From positions 1 through 64,000 of the forward strand of contig NZ_CP088930.1 in NCBI RefSeq assembly GCF_027594825.1: a stretch of DNA of 64,000 nt. The letters are read 5' to 3'. Below are positions 55,118 through 64,000 of the stretch, piece after piece. The notes below the pieces were generated by a model, which did not search any database, had not been told where the DNA came from, and was given only the letters and a program-made list of their open reading frames with translations. The position numbers and the translations under genes are program-made. The first letter of the stretch is position 1. Each line of letters begins with the position of its first letter. Source of the DNA: Serratia liquefaciens. Its GTDB lineage: Bacteria > Pseudomonadota > Gammaproteobacteria > Enterobacterales > Enterobacteriaceae.

Positions 55118-57448
55118 TCAGAACTTCACCGAACCTTGCAGATACAGGGTTCGTGGCTGACCGATGTATAGCCCCTTGTTGTTATCGTCGTAAGCGCGGG
55201 TGAAATATTCGTGGTTAAACAGGTTTTTAACCCCCAGGCCCAGATTCAGTCCGGCCATTTCCGGTCCAAAATCATAGGCGGCGCGCAGGCCCCACAGCAT
55301 ATAGCCAGGAATGCGACCGGTACTGCCGTCGGCGCTTTCCGCCACGGTATTGGCATTGTCGGCGAACTGGCTGGACTGGAATTCACTGTTGAGGTTAAAC
55401 GTCCAACTGCCCGGCGTGTAATCCAGTCCCAGCGTACCTTTATGCTTCGGCGAGAACGGCACCTGGTTGCCTTTGTAGGCGCCTTCCTCACGGATGGTGG
55501 CGTCGACATAGGCATAGCTGGCGTAAACCGTCACGTCGTCCAGCTTGGGTGTCAACTGCGACAGATCGTAACGCAGGTTGCCTTCCAGCCCGGCGTGTCG
55601 CGTTTTGCCACGTGCGGTAACGCTGTCGGTGACCTGGTTTGAGTCATATTGATTATTGAAGTTGATCAGGAACAGGCCAATCTCACCTTGCAGCGCATCG
55701 CCTTCGTAACGGGTTCCCAGTTCCCAGGTTCGCGCTTTTTCCGGTTCGATATTGCCGCTGTCGACCGCTTTACCCATCTGGCTGTATTGCACCGTGCCGA
55801 ACGAGCCTTCGGTATTGGCGTACAGGTTCCAGTATTCGTTCAGATGGTACATGACATTCAGCGCCGGCAGTGGGGCGTTGTAGCTGACGTCGAGGCGATT
55901 ATTCTTGATGTAATTATTCTGATAGGAAGAGATATGCTCATAGCGCATGCCCGGCGTGATGGTCCAGTCGCCGATATCTATGCGGTCGTCAATGTAAAAG
56001 GCGTGGGCGTCGGTGCCGGACTGAGTATCGCGATCGTAAGGGCTGCTGGTTGAAGGCAATACGCCGCTGCTGGCCTTGCTGTAGTAACGTAACTCATGGG
56101 TCGATTCGCTGACGTAGCGGTAACCTACGCCGACTTCATGTGCCGACTGGCCCCAGCGGAAGCTTTGGCTGTAGCGTGGCTCCACGCCGCGGACCCAATA
56201 CTCGCGCGGCGAAAGCGTCAGGTTCTTGCCCTGATCGAGGTAGCCGCTGCGCAGGGTATAGGTGTAGAAACTCTGCACGTCGAATTTGTGCTGCTGATCC
56301 GGCTGATATTGATAGCCAAAGTTGGCCAACTGGCGACGGCCCCAGAATTTGTCATAAGGACGCGTGGACTGGAATGGATTGGCGTTGTAATCCGCCCGGC
56401 TTAATCCCCCCGGCATATCGGCCTGGCCTTCGTAATATTGCAATAAGCTATTAAAGGTGTGCACTTCGTTTGGCGCATAGCGGCTTTTCAACATCACGTC
56501 GTCGATTTTGGTCGAGCTGTGTTCGCGCCAGTCGCTGCCGCGGGTGCCGGAATAAAGCAACGCGCTGCCAAAGCCGTTGTCGGCGGTGCCACCGATCATC
56601 AGGTTGCCGGTGCCTTTAGGGTGATCCTGCCGGGAGGTCGGGCTAAGCTGACCCTGCATGCCGGCTTCCATACCGAAGGTTTTCGGGATGGCCCTGGTGA
56701 CAAAGTTCACTACGCCGCCGACGCTTTGCGGCCCATAACGTACGGCACCGCCGCCGCGGACCACGTCTACCGCATCCATATTGCCGAGGGATACCGGTGC
56801 CAGCGACAGCTGCGGCTGACCGTAAGGGGCGAAGGGCACCGGAATGCCGTCCATCAGCACCGTCGAACGGCTGGCCAGCCGTGGGTTTAAACCACGAATG
56901 CCAAAATTGAGTGCCATATCGTGGCTGCCGGTGCCGTTATTTTCCGGGGCAACCACGCCCGGCACGCGGTTCAGCGCTTCTCGCAAGGTGGTGGCACCGG
57001 TTTTGGCAAACTCCTCTCGGCGCACCACGTCGCGCGCGCCGGCGTGCTCGAACACGTCAATCTGGCGGCCTTCTGCCAGCCAGTCGCCGACCACGGTGAT
57101 GTCTTGTTCTTGCTGCACTGTCGGCTGTTTGACCAGCGTAAAGCCATTAGCCCCCAACGCCTTGACCTGCAAGCCGCTGCCCGCCAGCAGTGCGTTCAGT
57201 CCCTGATTAACGTCGTAGTTGCCTTTCAGCCCTGGTGAACGCTTGCCGGCGGTCAAACTTCCGTCAACGGACAGTGCAATGCCGGCATGGGCGGCAAAGG
57301 CATTTAACGCGCCATCCAGATCGCCTGCGGGGATCTGATAAGCGGTAGCGGTGACCGGTGTTGTCTGCTCTGCCATCAAGGGTGAAGCGAATGCCAGACC
57401 CACGGCGACCGCCAGCGGTTGAAGCGGTTTTCCCCAAAAATTGTTCAT
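55118..57448 (-). CDS. fecA: FecA, ferric dicitrate TonB-dependent receptor
   Basis: Outer-membrane receptor that imports ferric dicitrate with TonB and signals to FecR. The 776-residue precursor has a signal peptide (to about residue 26), a signalling STN domain (about 35-105: [20 protein letters not shown]), a TonB-box region (DITVVGDW), a plug with [20 protein letters not shown] and [20 protein letters not shown], and a 22-strand barrel ending in Phe. Similarity to E. coli FecA is close along the whole length. It follows fecR by 110 bp; the transport genes fecBCDE do not follow. Confidence 0.96.
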   Translation of the reverse strand: MNNFWGKPLQPLAVAVGLAFASPLMAEQTTPVTATAYQIPAGDLDGALNAFAAHAGIALSVDGSLTAGKRSPGLKGNYDVNQGLNALLAGSGLQVKALGANGFTLVKQPTVQQEQDITVVGDWLAEGRQIDVFEHAGARDVVRREEFAKTGATTLREALNRVPGVVAPENNGTGSHDMALNFGIRGLNPRLASRSTVLMDGIPVPFAPYGQPQLSLAPVSLGNMDAVDVVRGGGAVRYGPQSVGGVVNFVTRAIPKTFGMEAGMQGQLSPTSRQDHPKGTGNLMIGGTADNGFGSALLYSGTRGSDWREHSSTKIDDVMLKSRYAPNEVHTFNSLLQYYEGQADMPGGLSRADYNANPFQSTRPYDKFWGRRQLANFGYQYQPDQQHKFDVQSFYTYTLRSGYLDQGKNLTLSPREYWVRGVEPRYSQSFRWGQSAHEVGVGYRYVSESTHELRYYSKASSGVLPSTSSPYDRDTQSGTDAHAFYIDDRIDIGDWTITPGMRYEHISSYQNNYIKNNRLDVSYNAPLPALNVMYHLNEYWNLYANTEGSFGTVQYSQMGKAVDSGNIEPEKARTWELGTRYEGDALQGEIGLFLINFNNQYDSNQVTDSVTARGKTRHAGLEGNLRYDLSQLTPKLDDVTVYASYAYVDATIREEGAYKGNQVPFSPKHKGTLGLDYTPGSWTFNLNSEFQSSQFADNANTVAESADGSTGRIPGYMLWGLRAAYDFGPEMAGLNLGLGVKNLFNHEYFTRAYDDNNKGLYIGQPRTLYLQGSVKF

Positions 57449-57558
57449 ACCTTCTCCTGATTATTCTATTTTTTGCTGCAGTGTTTTAACTGGAGTCGGA
57501 TGAAAACGGAAAAGGGACAATCAAGAATGCGATTTTTTATCATTTTCATTTAAATAAA

Positions 57559-58515
57559 TCAGGCGGGGACCACTTTTAACCAATAACGGGTAAAACTTTG
57601 CAGCCGGATCGGTAGAGTTTGGCTGAGCAGCAAGAGTGCGCGATCGGGCTCCCGCAGTGGGAAGCTGCCGCTAACGCGCAACCCGGCGATGGCCGGATCG
57701 CATTCCAAACGGCCGTGACGGTAACGCGCCAGTTCGGCAAGCACCTGATCCAGCCGCCATTGGCTGACGCTCAGCACGCCGCGGGTCCAGCTGCCGCCGT
57801 TGCCGGCTGCCTGTCGTTGGCCGAATGCCACGTCGCTGAAGCTGATTTGTTCTCCGGCGTTAATCCGCCGTTTTTCCTGAGGGAACTGAGCCAGTTGGGC
57901 TTCCACGGCATGTTCAAGCACCGTCAGTTGCGTTTGACCGTCGTTTTCTCGCACCAGAAAATGGGTGCCGAGCGCGCGCATGGCACCTTGTCGGCTTTCG
58001 ACCCAAAATGGCCGGGCGTCGCGACCGGTAATCAAACTGATTTCTCCGCTGTGCAGCAGGATCAGCCGTTTTTCGGCGCTGTAGCGAACATCGACTGCGC
58101 TGGCGGTATTGAGGACCAACTGGCTGCCGTCGCTGAGGACGATGGGTTTTATTTCACCGGTGGCGGTGCGGTAGTCGGCGCGCAGCTCGCGGCCCAACGG
58201 GGACTGATAGCCCAACCAACTGCCGCCGACGCCCAGCAACAGCAACAGACTTTTCAGCAGGGTGCGGCGATCCAGCGTCGACTGACGGCCGGCCTGATCG
58301 AGCGTGCGGTAGCTGAATTTGCCCGGTACGCCCTGCAGCTGGCTTTGCAGCGCTTCAACGCGTTGCCAGGCCCAGCGGTGATCATCGTTTTGTTGATGCC
58401 AGGCCTGCCACTGTTGTTGCTGGCGCTCGGTGACGTTTTCATCGCACAGCAGGGCAAACCATTGGGCGGCCATTTTCAGCGCCTGGCGCTGTTCGGGGGT
58501 AAGGGTGTGACTCAT
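57559..58515 (-). CDS. fecR: FecR, anti-sigma/sigma-regulatory membrane protein
   Basis: Transmits the FecA signal across the inner membrane to FecI. The 318-residue protein has a cytoplasmic FecR N-terminal domain (MSHTLTPEQRQALKMAAQWF, DUF4880-like, with Trp-rich WQAWHQQNDDHRWAWQRV), one membrane segment around residues 83-101, and a periplasmic FecR domain (SDGSQLVLNTASAVDVRYS, ALGTHFLVR). The ATG overlaps the fecI stop (TAATG). Confidence 0.93.
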   Translation of the reverse strand: MSHTLTPEQRQALKMAAQWFALLCDENVTERQQQQWQAWHQQNDDHRWAWQRVEALQSQLQGVPGKFSYRTLDQAGRQSTLDRRTLLKSLLLLLGVGGSWLGYQSPLGRELRADYRTATGEIKPIVLSDGSQLVLNTASAVDVRYSAEKRLILLHSGEISLITGRDARPFWVESRQGAMRALGTHFLVRENDGQTQLTVLEHAVEAQLAQFPQEKRRINAGEQISFSDVAFGQRQAAGNGGSWTRGVLSVSQWRLDQVLAELARYRHGRLECDPAIAGLRVSGSFPLREPDRALLLLSQTLPIRLQSFTRYWLKVVPA

Positions 58516-59036
58516 TACGGGTATTCGGTTTCCAGACTGAACAACAGGCAGTGCTCGGCGGCTTTGGCCATGTATTTTTTTACCGAGCTGATCGAGACGC
58601 CGAGGCGCAGTGCGATCTCGGCATAACCCAGCCCTTCGAGCTGCGACAGCAAAAAGGCCTGTTTGATCTTCGGCCCCAGCCCGTCGAGCATGCTGTCGAT
58701 GTGTTGCAGACTTTCAAGCAGGCTGTGACGCTGTTCGGGTGAGGGGGCCAGCGCCTCTGGCATCAGCGCCAGCATATCCAGATAAGCGCGTTCCAGCGTT
58801 TTACGGCGGAAGAAATCGACCATCACCCGTTTGGCGAGGGTGACCAGAAAATCTTTGGGTTCGCGGATAGTGGCGGCGGAGTCGTTCTTCATGACACGCA
58901 TGAACGTGTCCTGCGCCAGATCGTCGGCATCAAAAGCGCAACCGAGTCGACGTTGCAGCCAGCCCCGCAGCCAACCGTGGTGGGTTGCGTAGAGGCGTGT
59001 AAGCGCATCGGAGGAAGTAGGGGCTGTGGCTGACAT
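58515..59036 (-). CDS. fecI: FecI, ECF sigma factor
   Basis: Extracytoplasmic-function sigma factor for fecA transcription. The 173-residue protein has region 2 (FDADDLAQDTFMRVM, TLAKRVMVDFFRRKTLERAY) and region 4 (QAFLLSQLEGLGYAEIALRL, GVSISSVKKYMAKA), matching E. coli FecI. I start at the ATG 59036; the frame begins seven codons earlier at 59057. A Fur box lies just upstream, so the fecIR pair is likely iron-repressed. Confidence 0.94.
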   Translation of the reverse strand: MSATAPTSSDALTRLYATHHGWLRGWLQRRLGCAFDADDLAQDTFMRVMKNDSAATIREPKDFLVTLAKRVMVDFFRRKTLERAYLDMLALMPEALAPSPEQRHSLLESLQHIDSMLDGLGPKIKQAFLLSQLEGLGYAEIALRLGVSISSVKKYMAKAAEHCLLFSLETEYP

Positions 59037-59072
59037 GGGTTCCGCGCTGCCGGTCAAAAAAGATGCGCGGAT

Positions 59073-59092
59073 GATAATTGAGAATGGTTATC
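59073..59092 (-). promoter_or_regulatory. Fur box upstream of fecI
   Basis: On the plus strand GATAATTGAGAATGGTTATC, close to the Fur consensus GATAATGATAATCATTATC, 37-56 bp before the fecI ATG. Confidence 0.75.
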
Positions 59093-59129
59093 GTTTCAAG
59101 TTTGGCGCCGTCCCTGGCCAGACGATCTT

Positions 59130-60209
59130 TCAACTTTCACTCAAGCGCCGTCCCGTCGCGGCGTCGAACAGGTGGATCGCCTCGCGGTTGGGAGCCAGCC
59201 ACAGCGGCTGGCCGTTCTGTGCGTTGACCCGTCCGCTGAACTGCACGTGCAGCCGATAACCGCCCCAGGTGAGATGCAGCAGGCTGACGTCGCCGGTGAT
59301 CTCCATCAGCCGCAGTTGGGCGGCAGGTTGCTCGCTGTGATCGACCAGATGAAAATCGTGCGGACGAAGCCCAAGGATCACTTTGTTGCCTGTCGCCACA
59401 TGTCGCCATTTTGTGGGCAATGGTAACCAGAGTTCACCGCAGGCGACGCCAGGCCGATCGTCGCGTAGCGTGACGACGCCCTCCAACAGGTTCATCGGCG
59501 GGGAACCGATAAAACGCGCCACAAAGGTATCGGCGGGGGCGTCGTAGATCTCCAGCGGTTTGCCTTGCTGCACGATATTGCCGTCTTTCATCACCACGAT
59601 TTGATCGGCCAGCGTCATGGCTTCAATCTGATCGTGGGTGACATACACCGTGGTGGTTTTGAACTGCTGATGCAGGGCTTTGATCTCGGCACGCAGCTCC
59701 ATGCGCAGTTGGGCGTCGAGATTGGACAGCGGTTCGTCGAATAAAAACACCTTGGGGTTACGCACCATGGCACGGCCCATCGCCACCCGCTGGCGCTGGC
59801 CGCCGGAAAGTTCTTTGGGGTAGCGCTGCAGCAGCGGGTCGATCCCCAGAATGCGCGCCGCTTGTTGTACCTTGGTTTGCTGCTCGCTTTTGCTTACCTT
59901 CATTACCTGCATGTGAAAAGCCATGTTTTCCGCCACCGTCAGGTGCGGATAGAGCGCATAGCTCTGGAACACCATGGCGATGTCGCGGTCGGCAGGATCC
60001 AAATCGTTGATCTTCTTTTTATCCAGCAGGATTGTGCCTTCCGTCAGGCTGTCCAGCCCGGCCAGCAGGCGCAACAGCGTGGACTTACCGCAGCCTGAAG
60101 GGCCGACCAACACGGTAAAGCTGCCGTCGGGGATCTTCAGATCCAGCGGGTTCAACACCCGCTGTTTGCCGTAGTATTTAGCCACTTTTACCAGTTCTAC
60201 ACTTGCCAT
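59130..60209 (-). CDS. Sugar ABC importer ATPase (MalK/UgpC type)
   Basis: Cytoplasmic ATPase of a carbohydrate importer, 359 residues: Walker A GPSGCGKST, Q-loop MVFQSYALYPHLTV, signature LSGGQRQRVAMGRAM, Walker B VFLFDEPLSNLD, switch TVYVTHDQ, and a C-terminal regulatory TOBE domain (VILGLRPHDFHLV). Substrate not identifiable. Its ATG overlaps the kinase stop by one base (ATGA). Last gene of the operon, 93 bp before fecI. Confidence 0.92.
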   Translation of the reverse strand: MASVELVKVAKYYGKQRVLNPLDLKIPDGSFTVLVGPSGCGKSTLLRLLAGLDSLTEGTILLDKKKINDLDPADRDIAMVFQSYALYPHLTVAENMAFHMQVMKVSKSEQQTKVQQAARILGIDPLLQRYPKELSGGQRQRVAMGRAMVRNPKVFLFDEPLSNLDAQLRMELRAEIKALHQQFKTTTVYVTHDQIEAMTLADQIVVMKDGNIVQQGKPLEIYDAPADTFVARFIGSPPMNLLEGVVTLRDDRPGVACGELWLPLPTKWRHVATGNKVILGLRPHDFHLVDHSEQPAAQLRLMEITGDVSLLHLTWGGYRLHVQFSGRVNAQNGQPLWLAPNREAIHLFDAATGRRLSES

Positions 60210-61159
60210 CAGACCATTTCTCCGGCGCAGGTTTTCAGGGTATTCCAGTCCAGATACTGGCGCGGCGAGCTGCTGATGGCGTGGCTGGCGGCGCGAATGC
60301 CCCAGCGCAGCGCCACTGCTGACGAGTGGCCATGCAGGCAGGCGGTCAGGAAACCGGCGTTAAAGCTGTCCCCGGCGCCAATGGTGTCGACCACCTTGAT
60401 CGGATGTGCCGCCGCCTGCAATAACCGTTCGCCGCACCACATGCGCGCACCGTCCGGGCCACATTTCACCACGCAGGCGGCGTCGGCAGGCTGTTGGCGA
60501 TTCAGGGTGCGAGCGGCGGTGTACAGATCTTCGCTGCCCGCCATGCCGCAGGTTTCTACTTCATTGAGCAGCAAAATATCGCAGAACGGCAGCCAGTCGG
60601 CGATTTGCGTGCGTAACGAATCGCTCCAGCCCTGTGGGGGCCAGCCGGTATCAACCGCAATGCGATAGCCGCGCTGGCGCAGGGTCTTCAGCAACGCCGG
60701 GTAATCGGCTAACAAGGTGGTGCACAGGAAGGTGCCGCACATCAAAACGGTGTCACCGCTGCCGGCCAACACCGGGATCTGATGCAGCACATCGTCCTGG
60801 CTGAGGCGGGTAATATGCCCCTGATTGCTAAAAAACGTGCGTTCATTGTCGGGGTGGGTGACGCCGAAAGTCAGCGAAGTTTCGCAGCTGTAGGTCGGCC
60901 AATACGGCGAACTGTCCGGAAACAGCTGCGCCAGCCAGGGGCTGAAATAGTCATTGCCCAGGTTGGCCACCAGCCGGTAAGGGGTTTCCAGCGCCGCCAG
61001 CGCCAGTGCGCAGTTGCCTGCTGAGCCGCCGGGGCGCAGCTCGCTGTGATCGAGCATTGCTTCGGTCCCTTGCTGTGGCCATTGCTGCAAGGTGCTCATG
61101 ATCACGTCGACGTTGATATTGCCCACCACGTAAAGCGTGGGTTTGGTGTTGTTCTTCAT
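60209..61159 (-). CDS. PfkB-family carbohydrate kinase
   Basis: Predicted sugar or nucleoside kinase, 316 residues: N-terminal VVGNINVDVIMSTLQQWPQQ, GGSAGNCALALAAL, and the PfkB signature DTIGAGDSFNAGFLTACL with the catalytic Asp. Located between the importer ATPase and a permease gene, so it probably phosphorylates the imported sugar or a derivative. Exact substrate unknown. Confidence 0.87.
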   Translation of the reverse strand: MKNNTKPTLYVVGNINVDVIMSTLQQWPQQGTEAMLDHSELRPGGSAGNCALALAALETPYRLVANLGNDYFSPWLAQLFPDSSPYWPTYSCETSLTFGVTHPDNERTFFSNQGHITRLSQDDVLHQIPVLAGSGDTVLMCGTFLCTTLLADYPALLKTLRQRGYRIAVDTGWPPQGWSDSLRTQIADWLPFCDILLLNEVETCGMAGSEDLYTAARTLNRQQPADAACVVKCGPDGARMWCGERLLQAAAHPIKVVDTIGAGDSFNAGFLTACLHGHSSAVALRWGIRAASHAISSSPRQYLDWNTLKTCAGEMV

Positions 61160-61182
61160 AATGTCTCTTTTCCCTGAATAAA

Positions 61183-62022
61183 TTAGCCCTTGCTGCCGCC
61201 GCTGGTTAAGCCGCTAACCAGGGTTTTTTGCAGCCAGAGGGCAATGAACAGCGGTGGAATGGCGGCCAGAATGCCGACGGCGGCAATCAGCCCGTCATCG
61301 GTGGCCCGCCCGGCGGTGAAACCGGCAATGGTCACCGGTAACGTCTGCGCCTGAATATTGCTGGTAAACAGCAGCGCGTAGAAAAATTCGTCCCAGGCCA
61401 GCAACCAGCCGAACAGCGCCGAGGCCCCCAATGCCGGTTTGGCCAGCGGCAGGGTAATGCGCACCAGCACTTGCCACTGGCGCAGCCCGTCCAGCCGGGC
61501 CGCCTGCTCGATGTCGATCGGCAGGGCATCAAAGTGGTTTTTCAGCATCCAGGTGAGAAACGGCAGGATCAGCGAGCAGTAGACCAGCACCAGACCGATA
61601 TGGGTGTTCAACAGCGCCAACTGCTGCAGGATAAAGTACAGCGGCAGCACGAAAGCCACCGGCGGCACCATGTAGATCGCCAGGCTGGCGAACAGCCAAC
61701 CGTCGCGGCCGGGATAGCGGGAAAAGCTGAACGCCGCGGGAATGGCCAGCAGTAACGAAATCAGCGTCGCGCCACAGGCTACCAGCAGGCTGTTGAACAA
61801 CGCGTGCAGAAACAACGCACCGGGTTGGCCGGGTTGCAACGACAGCAGGCTGGCGTAACGCGAAAAATCCCAGTGACGCGGCAGCCATTCCAGCGGCACG
61901 CGGGTCAGATCGGCCGAAGAGCTGACGCTCATCAGAAACAGCCATAGCATGGGTGCGAGAATCGACACCGCCAGCAGCAGCGCGGCGCCGTAGCGCAAGA
62001 GCAGGCGGATCTTAGGCTTCAT
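61183..62022 (-). CDS. Sugar ABC importer permease (MalG type)
   Basis: Inner-membrane permease, 279 residues, six segments, starting MKPKIRLLLRYGAALLLAVS. It carries the EAA loop for ATPase contact in the form IEQAARLDGLRQWQVLVRITLPLAKP. The start overlaps the MalF-type gene by 11 bp. Confidence 0.92.
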   Translation of the reverse strand: MKPKIRLLLRYGAALLLAVSILAPMLWLFLMSVSSSADLTRVPLEWLPRHWDFSRYASLLSLQPGQPGALFLHALFNSLLVACGATLISLLLAIPAAFSFSRYPGRDGWLFASLAIYMVPPVAFVLPLYFILQQLALLNTHIGLVLVYCSLILPFLTWMLKNHFDALPIDIEQAARLDGLRQWQVLVRITLPLAKPALGASALFGWLLAWDEFFYALLFTSNIQAQTLPVTIAGFTAGRATDDGLIAAVGILAAIPPLFIALWLQKTLVSGLTSGGSKG

Positions 62023-62926
62023 CGGCGAGGCTCCTTCTGCGCTGGCGGAACAGCATCAGCATGTACAGCGCAATCAGCACGCCGCACAGCAAGGTCATCA
62101 GCACGGCGTAGGCGGCACCGCTACCGGCGCGCAGATAGCTGAACGATTCCTGGTAGACAAAGAAACTCAGGGTTTTGGTACTGTCCATCGGCCCGCCGCG
62201 CGTCATCACGTAAATGATGTCGAACACTTTGAACGCGTCAATGGTACGCAGCACCAACGCCACGGCCAGCGGCGCCAGAATGGCTGGCAGGGTGATGGCG
62301 CGGAACCGTCGCCAGGCAGAAGCACCGTCCAGCCGCGCCGCCTCGTACAAATCATCCGGGATGGTTTGTAACGCCGCCAGCGTCAGCAGGGTGATCAGCG
62401 GATAGTTCTTCCAAATGTCCGCCAGCATTACCGCGTTGAGTGCCGAAGCCGGGTCTCCCAGCCAACTGCGATAGTGGTCGATCACGCCGAGCTGAGTCAG
62501 CAGCGCGTTGATACTGCCGTAATCCGGGTTGAAATTCAGTCGCCACATCGTGGCGTTGACGATGGTCGGCAACGCCCACGGCAAAATCACCAACACCCGC
62601 AGCAGATTGCGACCGTGGAATTTTTGATTCAGCAACAGCGCCACCAGCACGCCAATCACCCCTTCGAAGGCAACCGAAACCAGGGTGAAATACAGCGTAC
62701 GCCCTAGCGCGGCCTGAAAGTCCGGGTCGGACAGGGCATAAAAAAAGTTATCCGCACCGACCCAGGCCGGGGCAACGCCGTCGCCGACCAGCGCCGCATC
62801 GGTAAAACTCAGCCACAGGGTGCGGCACAGCGGCCAGGCGGTGAGCAGCAGCATCATCAGCAGCATGGGTGCCAGCAGCACCCATGCCTGACGACGCTCA
62901 CGTTGGGGCAAAGTGAGCATCGTCAT
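62012..62926 (-). CDS. Sugar ABC importer permease (MalF/UgpA type)
   Basis: Inner-membrane permease, 304 residues, about six segments, with the EAA loop YEAARLDGASAWRRFRAITLPAI. The N-terminus QRERRQAWVLLAPMLLMMLL is typical of CUT1 permeases. It begins 3 bp after the end of the binding-protein gene. Confidence 0.92.
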   Translation of the reverse strand: MTMLTLPQRERRQAWVLLAPMLLMMLLLTAWPLCRTLWLSFTDAALVGDGVAPAWVGADNFFYALSDPDFQAALGRTLYFTLVSVAFEGVIGVLVALLLNQKFHGRNLLRVLVILPWALPTIVNATMWRLNFNPDYGSINALLTQLGVIDHYRSWLGDPASALNAVMLADIWKNYPLITLLTLAALQTIPDDLYEAARLDGASAWRRFRAITLPAILAPLAVALVLRTIDAFKVFDIIYVMTRGGPMDSTKTLSFFVYQESFSYLRAGSGAAYAVLMTLLCGVLIALYMLMLFRQRRRSLADEA

Positions 62927-62929
62927 CGC

Positions 62930-64000
62930 TTAACGTAACCGTGCAGCGCTTTGGGTCGCGGCATCCAGCCCGGCCTGCGGCGTGACTTTGCCCTGCAGGA
63001 TTTGCTGCAGGTCCTGCTGCAATCCGTTGGACAGCCGTGAGTAATCCGCGGTTTCGGGGCGTGAAAGCATCACGTTCAACGACTGTTTGGCGGCAGCGAT
63101 CAGCGGTTCCTGGCCTTTCTGCACCGCGGGATCCTCATAGGAGGATTTCCAGATCGGCAGGCTAAGCTTGGCGTACTTGTCCTGCACCGGCTGCGAGGTC
63201 ATGTAACTGATGTACTGCCAGGCCTGATCGGGGTGGGCGCTGGCCTTGGCAATGCCGAGGCCCATGGAGCCATTCACCGCAGAAACCTGACCGGCCTCGG
63301 AGCCCGGCGCTGGCACGATACCGACGTCGCCGGCCACCTTGCTTTGCTTGGGATCGTTGGCCATGTTGTACATATAGGTCCAGTTCAGTGCGAAGGCTGC
63401 ATCCCCGTTGGAGAAGGCTTTGCGCACGTCCTCCTCCAGATATTCGCGAGAATTCGGGTTGGTCAGCCCCTTGTCCAGTGACGCTTTCATGTAGCTGGCG
63501 GCCTGCAGCGAACCTGGGCTGGAGAAGGTAATTTTACCCTGCTGGATGAACTGGCCTTTAAAGGCCGACACCAGCGTGGTGTAGTCGCAAATCAACGCTT
63601 CGGCCTGTGACCAGCTCCACACCAGCGGGTATTTGACCACGTTTTTCTGCTTCAGAATTTCCGCCTGCTGAGCCAGTTCCTGCCAGGTTTTCGGCGGGGC
63701 GGCAATCCCGGCCTTGGCCAGCATGGCCTTGTTGTAATACAGGTATTTGGTGTCGAGGATCCACGGCATGCCCCAGCGCTTGTCTTTGTAGGTGACGGTG
63801 GTCATGGCGCCGGCAAAGATTTTGGCGCTGTCGTCGGCGCTGATGCGCGCGGTGACGTCTTGCAGCAGGCCGAACTTGGTGAACTCCGCCGGCCAGATGG
63901 CGTCGAACAGCACCACATCGTAGCCGTTGCTGCCTGCACCGCGCGCCGCGACGATTTTATCGTGCAGCGCCTCGTAAGGGACAAATTCCAGATTAACGGT
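62930..64000 (-). CDS. Sugar ABC importer binding protein, 5' end outside window
   Basis: Extracellular solute-binding protein family 1; at least 356 residues are in the window and the reading frame is open to the right edge (TVNLEFVPYEALHDKIVAAR at the edge). Typical stretches are DVVLFDAIWPAEFTKFGLL, GMPWILDTKYLYYNKAMLAK and AASYMKASLDKG. Signal peptide and start are not seen. First gene of the importer operon as far as visible. Confidence 0.9.
   Translation of the reverse strand, partial: TVNLEFVPYEALHDKIVAARGAGSNGYDVVLFDAIWPAEFTKFGLLQDVTARISADDSAKIFAGAMTTVTYKDKRWGMPWILDTKYLYYNKAMLAKAGIAAPPKTWQELAQQAEILKQKNVVKYPLVWSWSQAEALICDYTTLVSAFKGQFIQQGKITFSSPGSLQAASYMKASLDKGLTNPNSREYLEEDVRKAFSNGDAAFALNWTYMYNMANDPKQSKVAGDVGIVPAPGSEAGQVSAVNGSMGLGIAKASAHPDQAWQYISYMTSQPVQDKYAKLSLPIWKSSYEDPAVQKGQEPLIAAAKQSLNVMLSRPETADYSRLSNGLQQDLQQILQGKVTPQAGLDAATQSAARLR

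Noticed and set aside
57619..58626. 335-codon plus-strand open frame
   Set aside because: Antisense to fecR and the start of the fecI-fecR coupling.
1..64000. Insertion sequence, prophage, tRNA, rRNA or dif site
   Set aside because: No transposase, integrase, phage gene, cloverleaf-like tRNA sequence or dif-like 28-mer was noticed; a short RNA or a degenerate site could still be missed by eye.

Overview
The window looks like a piece of the replication-terminus region of a Serratia-type enterobacterial chromosome (Yersiniaceae, moderately GC-rich). The reasons are: many genes keep close E. coli-like relatives from the E. coli terminus region (rsxABC, ydgK, ydgJ, add, malIXY, ydgA, manA, fumC, tus, mlc, bioD2/ynfK, clcB, ynfABD, ydfG); there is a tus gene with a Ter site directly in front of it and three sequences matching the MatP-binding matS consensus; and a chromosomal class C beta-lactamase is paired with ampR. 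The species assignment is inference. No rRNA, tRNA, CRISPR array, insertion sequence or prophage was seen.

Layout, left to right. 1-3.8 kb: minus-strand Rnf/Rsx electron-transport genes (rsxC cut by the window edge, rsxB, rsxA) and ydgK. 4-12.2 kb: an L-arabinose locus, araBA on the minus strand and araFGH-araC on the plus strand, sitting between ydgK and ydgJ and lacking araD. 12.2-15.6 kb: ydgJ, a YfeH-type bile-acid/sodium symporter-like gene and adenosine deaminase. 15.7-20.6 kb: a tightly packed minus-strand operon encoding an atypical PfkA-like kinase, an ascorbate-type PTS (IIB, IIC, IIA), a class II aldolase, an unrecognised small protein and a P-loop kinase; this looks like a complete uptake-phosphorylation-cleavage route for an unidentified sugar and is the best candidate for something undescribed. 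21-22.8 kb: a DeoR regulator divergent from a NudK-like pyrophosphatase and a DUF4406-like protein.

22.9-27 kb: malYX and malI with two MalI operators. 27-35.4 kb: accessory block with ampR-ampC, a TetR/MFS pair, a LysR/family VIII esterase pair, and a LysR/EamA transporter pair. 35.4-43 kb: ydgA, manA, a small Pro/Val-rich exported protein, fumC, a WYL regulator, a VOC protein and tus with its Ter site. 43-52.7 kb: ynfM/ynfL, mlc with an operator-like site, bioD2, clcB, a DHA2 efflux pump, ynfD, ynfB, ynfA, ydfG. 52.9-59 kb: an acetyltransferase, a second DHA2 pump, and fecA-fecR-fecI (ferric dicitrate sensing and outer-membrane uptake) without fecBCDE. 59.1-64 kb: a sugar ABC importer operon with a PfkB kinase, whose binding-protein gene runs off the right edge.

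Functional themes are carbohydrate uptake and catabolism (arabinose, maltose/glucose PTS, mannose-6-P, two uncharacterised sugars), efflux and beta-lactam resistance, and iron uptake. Start codons were chosen by ribosome-binding-site position and remembered E. coli homologues; they were not tested computationally.
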